Source: Hydrogenothermaceae bacterium (GTDB lineage Bacteria; Aquificota; Aquificia; Aquificales; Hydrogenothermaceae). Taken from it: a stretch of 22,944 nucleotides of DNA. A model generated the notes under the pieces. It was not told the origin of the DNA and did not search any database. It saw only the letters and a list, made by a program, of their open reading frames with translations. A program made the position numbers and the translations under genes. Below, piece after piece: positions 22,061 through 22,944 of this stretch. Numbering within the stretch: the stretch's first letter is position 1; the number at the start of each line of letters is the position of its first letter. The DNA lies in assembly GCA_026984355.1 (NCBI GenBank), contig JALSSG010000025.1, positions 1 through 22,944 on the forward strand. The letters run 5' to 3'.

Positions 22061-22521
22061 TTTTTCCCAAATACATTTTCAATAGGTGGTTTTACATTTG
22101 CCTGTGGAACGTGACAGGATACACAGTAATAGTTTGACCCGGCTATTTTGTACACAGGTTTTCCTGTTTTAGAAAATCTTCTTTTAAAGTGAGATGGAGG
22201 TATTGGTGTTGCTCCCATACCTTTTGCTACTTCAGGCATGTGACAGTTTAAACATGCGTTTTGTTTTGCTGTAATTGGGAGAAAATCTTTTATACTGTGA
22301 GGTATCTGTGGAGGAGCTGTAGGGTATGCTCTTGATAATTTTTTTCCTGTTCCTGGTGGTGTTTCTGGATATTTTGCCTCAGGTAGTGTGGTATCTTCTG
22401 TGAAAACAGAATGTTTTCTAATTCCTAATTCTTCAGGAGATATACTCTTTTCTCCTGCTACCAGTACTGTTCCTACAGTAATTACAACACCTATAAAAAT
22501 AGATATACTTTGTTTTAACAT
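22057..22521 (-). CDS. napB: Periplasmic nitrate reductase diheme cytochrome subunit NapB
   Basis: A 154-residue periplasmic cytochrome that passes electrons to NapA. It has a signal peptide (residues 1-23) and the family segment IPHSIKDFLPITAKQNACLN. Two heme c sites follow, CLNCH (90-94) and CVSCH (133-137), with the second in YYCVSCHVPQANVKPPIENV, close to the end as in other NapB. An AAGGAGG site lies inside the last codons of napH, and ATG 22521 comes right after the napH stop, so the two are translationally linked. Confidence 0.94.
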   Translation of the reverse strand: MLKQSISIFIGVVITVGTVLVAGEKSISPEELGIRKHSVFTEDTTLPEAKYPETPPGTGKKLSRAYPTAPPQIPHSIKDFLPITAKQNACLNCHMPEVAKGMGATPIPPSHFKRRFSKTGKPVYKIAGSNYYCVSCHVPQANVKPPIENVFGKK

Positions 22522-22524
22522 CTT

Positions 22525-22944
22525 TTAAACCTCCTTTTCTTTTTTTAAGTATCTAAGGGAAAATTTGAGAGCATCATCATCACATACTTCTATACATCTT
22601 CCACAGTTAATGCATTCTCCAAAGTTTATATATCCACTTTCTTTTCCAACGATTGATAATACTTGTTTTTCTGGGCATATATTTTTGCATTTCATACATA
22701 AAGTACAGTGAGGTTGAATGTGATATACTCTGAGTATTGATTTAGATGTTGTAAGTGAATAAAATGCACCTAAAGGACATAAATGGCCACACCATCCATT
22801 TTTGGTAACAAATAAATCAAATAAAAATACTGTCAAAACTGCAGCCCAGCCAAAACCCATACCATATATTAGACCTCTGTGGAGCATGGATATAGGACTT
22901 ACAAACTCAAAAACTGGAACACTCATAACTGCAGACATAATAAG
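22525..22944 (-). CDS. napH: Ferredoxin-type membrane protein NapH, C-terminal part
   Basis: The gene enters from the right edge; 139 codons plus the stop are visible and no start lies in the window. What is seen is one or two membrane segments (ending AAVLTVFLFDLFV), the cytoplasmic motif GWCGHLCPLGAFY, and two four-Cys cluster sites (CTLCMKCKNICP and CINCGRCIEVCDD). This is the C-terminal half of NapH, which with NapG carries electrons from quinol toward NapB in the periplasmic nitrate reductase pathway. napG and napA would be expected beyond the right edge if the Campylobacterota order napA-napG-napH holds. Confidence 0.92.
   Translation of the reverse strand, partial: LIMSAVMSVPVFEFVSPISMLHRGLIYGMGFGWAAVLTVFLFDLFVTKNGWCGHLCPLGAFYSLTTSKSILRVYHIQPHCTLCMKCKNICPEKQVLSIVGKESGYINFGECINCGRCIEVCDDDALKFSLRYLKKEKEV

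Overview
The window is AT-rich chromosomal DNA from a Gram-negative, respiring, sulfur- and nitrogen-active bacterium. The best fit is a Hydrogenothermaceae-type Aquificota (Sulfurihydrogenibium or Persephonella relative). This is inferred from the low GC, the outer-membrane genes (bamA, skp, lpxD, lolCD), a ClpC-type protease ATPase, periplasmic nitrate reductase genes of the type seen in microaerophiles, and several cytochromes c. No rRNA, tRNA, CRISPR array or insertion sequence was seen. Genes are tightly packed, with many 1-8 bp overlaps, and only one gap exceeds 300 bases (88-433).

Left part (1-5122): the first codons of a secreted protein (minus strand) are separated by a 346-bp divergent control region from a small redoxin-like gene and uvrC (plus strand). 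That control region holds three copies of a 19-bp dyad spaced by exactly 80 and 20 bp, and one copy lies on the -35 box of the minus-strand promoter. Then come a dihydrolipoamide dehydrogenase-like flavoprotein (minus) and, divergently, a YeeE/YedE (TsuA-like) sulfur-compound transporter (plus).

Middle (5119-14057, all minus strand): clpC is followed by the outer-membrane biogenesis cluster bamA-skp-lpxD, and upstream of these lies rplU-rpmA-lolC-lolD. Intrinsic terminators behind clpC and rpmA run into the starts of the next genes, bamA and lolC. bamA has no ATG, GTG or TTG at its evident signal peptide. It appears to start at an ATA that overlaps the clpC stop codon.

Right-middle (14127-18456): an AhpD-like redox protein and a triheme cytochrome c (minus) lie divergent to a cysteine desulfurase (plus). 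Next are a FlgM-like anti-sigma factor with a sigma-28-like promoter, tsaB, and a TrpD2/YbiB-like gene.

Right end (18464-22944, minus strand): a periplasmic nitrate reductase accessory operon in the order napH-napB-napF-napL-napD, the gene order of Campylobacterota. It continues without a gap into a small protein joining an Aer-type (FAD-binding) PAS domain to a C-terminal ribbon-helix-helix-like segment, and then an outer-membrane porin. The PAS/ribbon-helix-helix protein is the best candidate for an undescribed regulator: a one-component flavin redox or oxygen sensor made from within the nitrate reductase operon.
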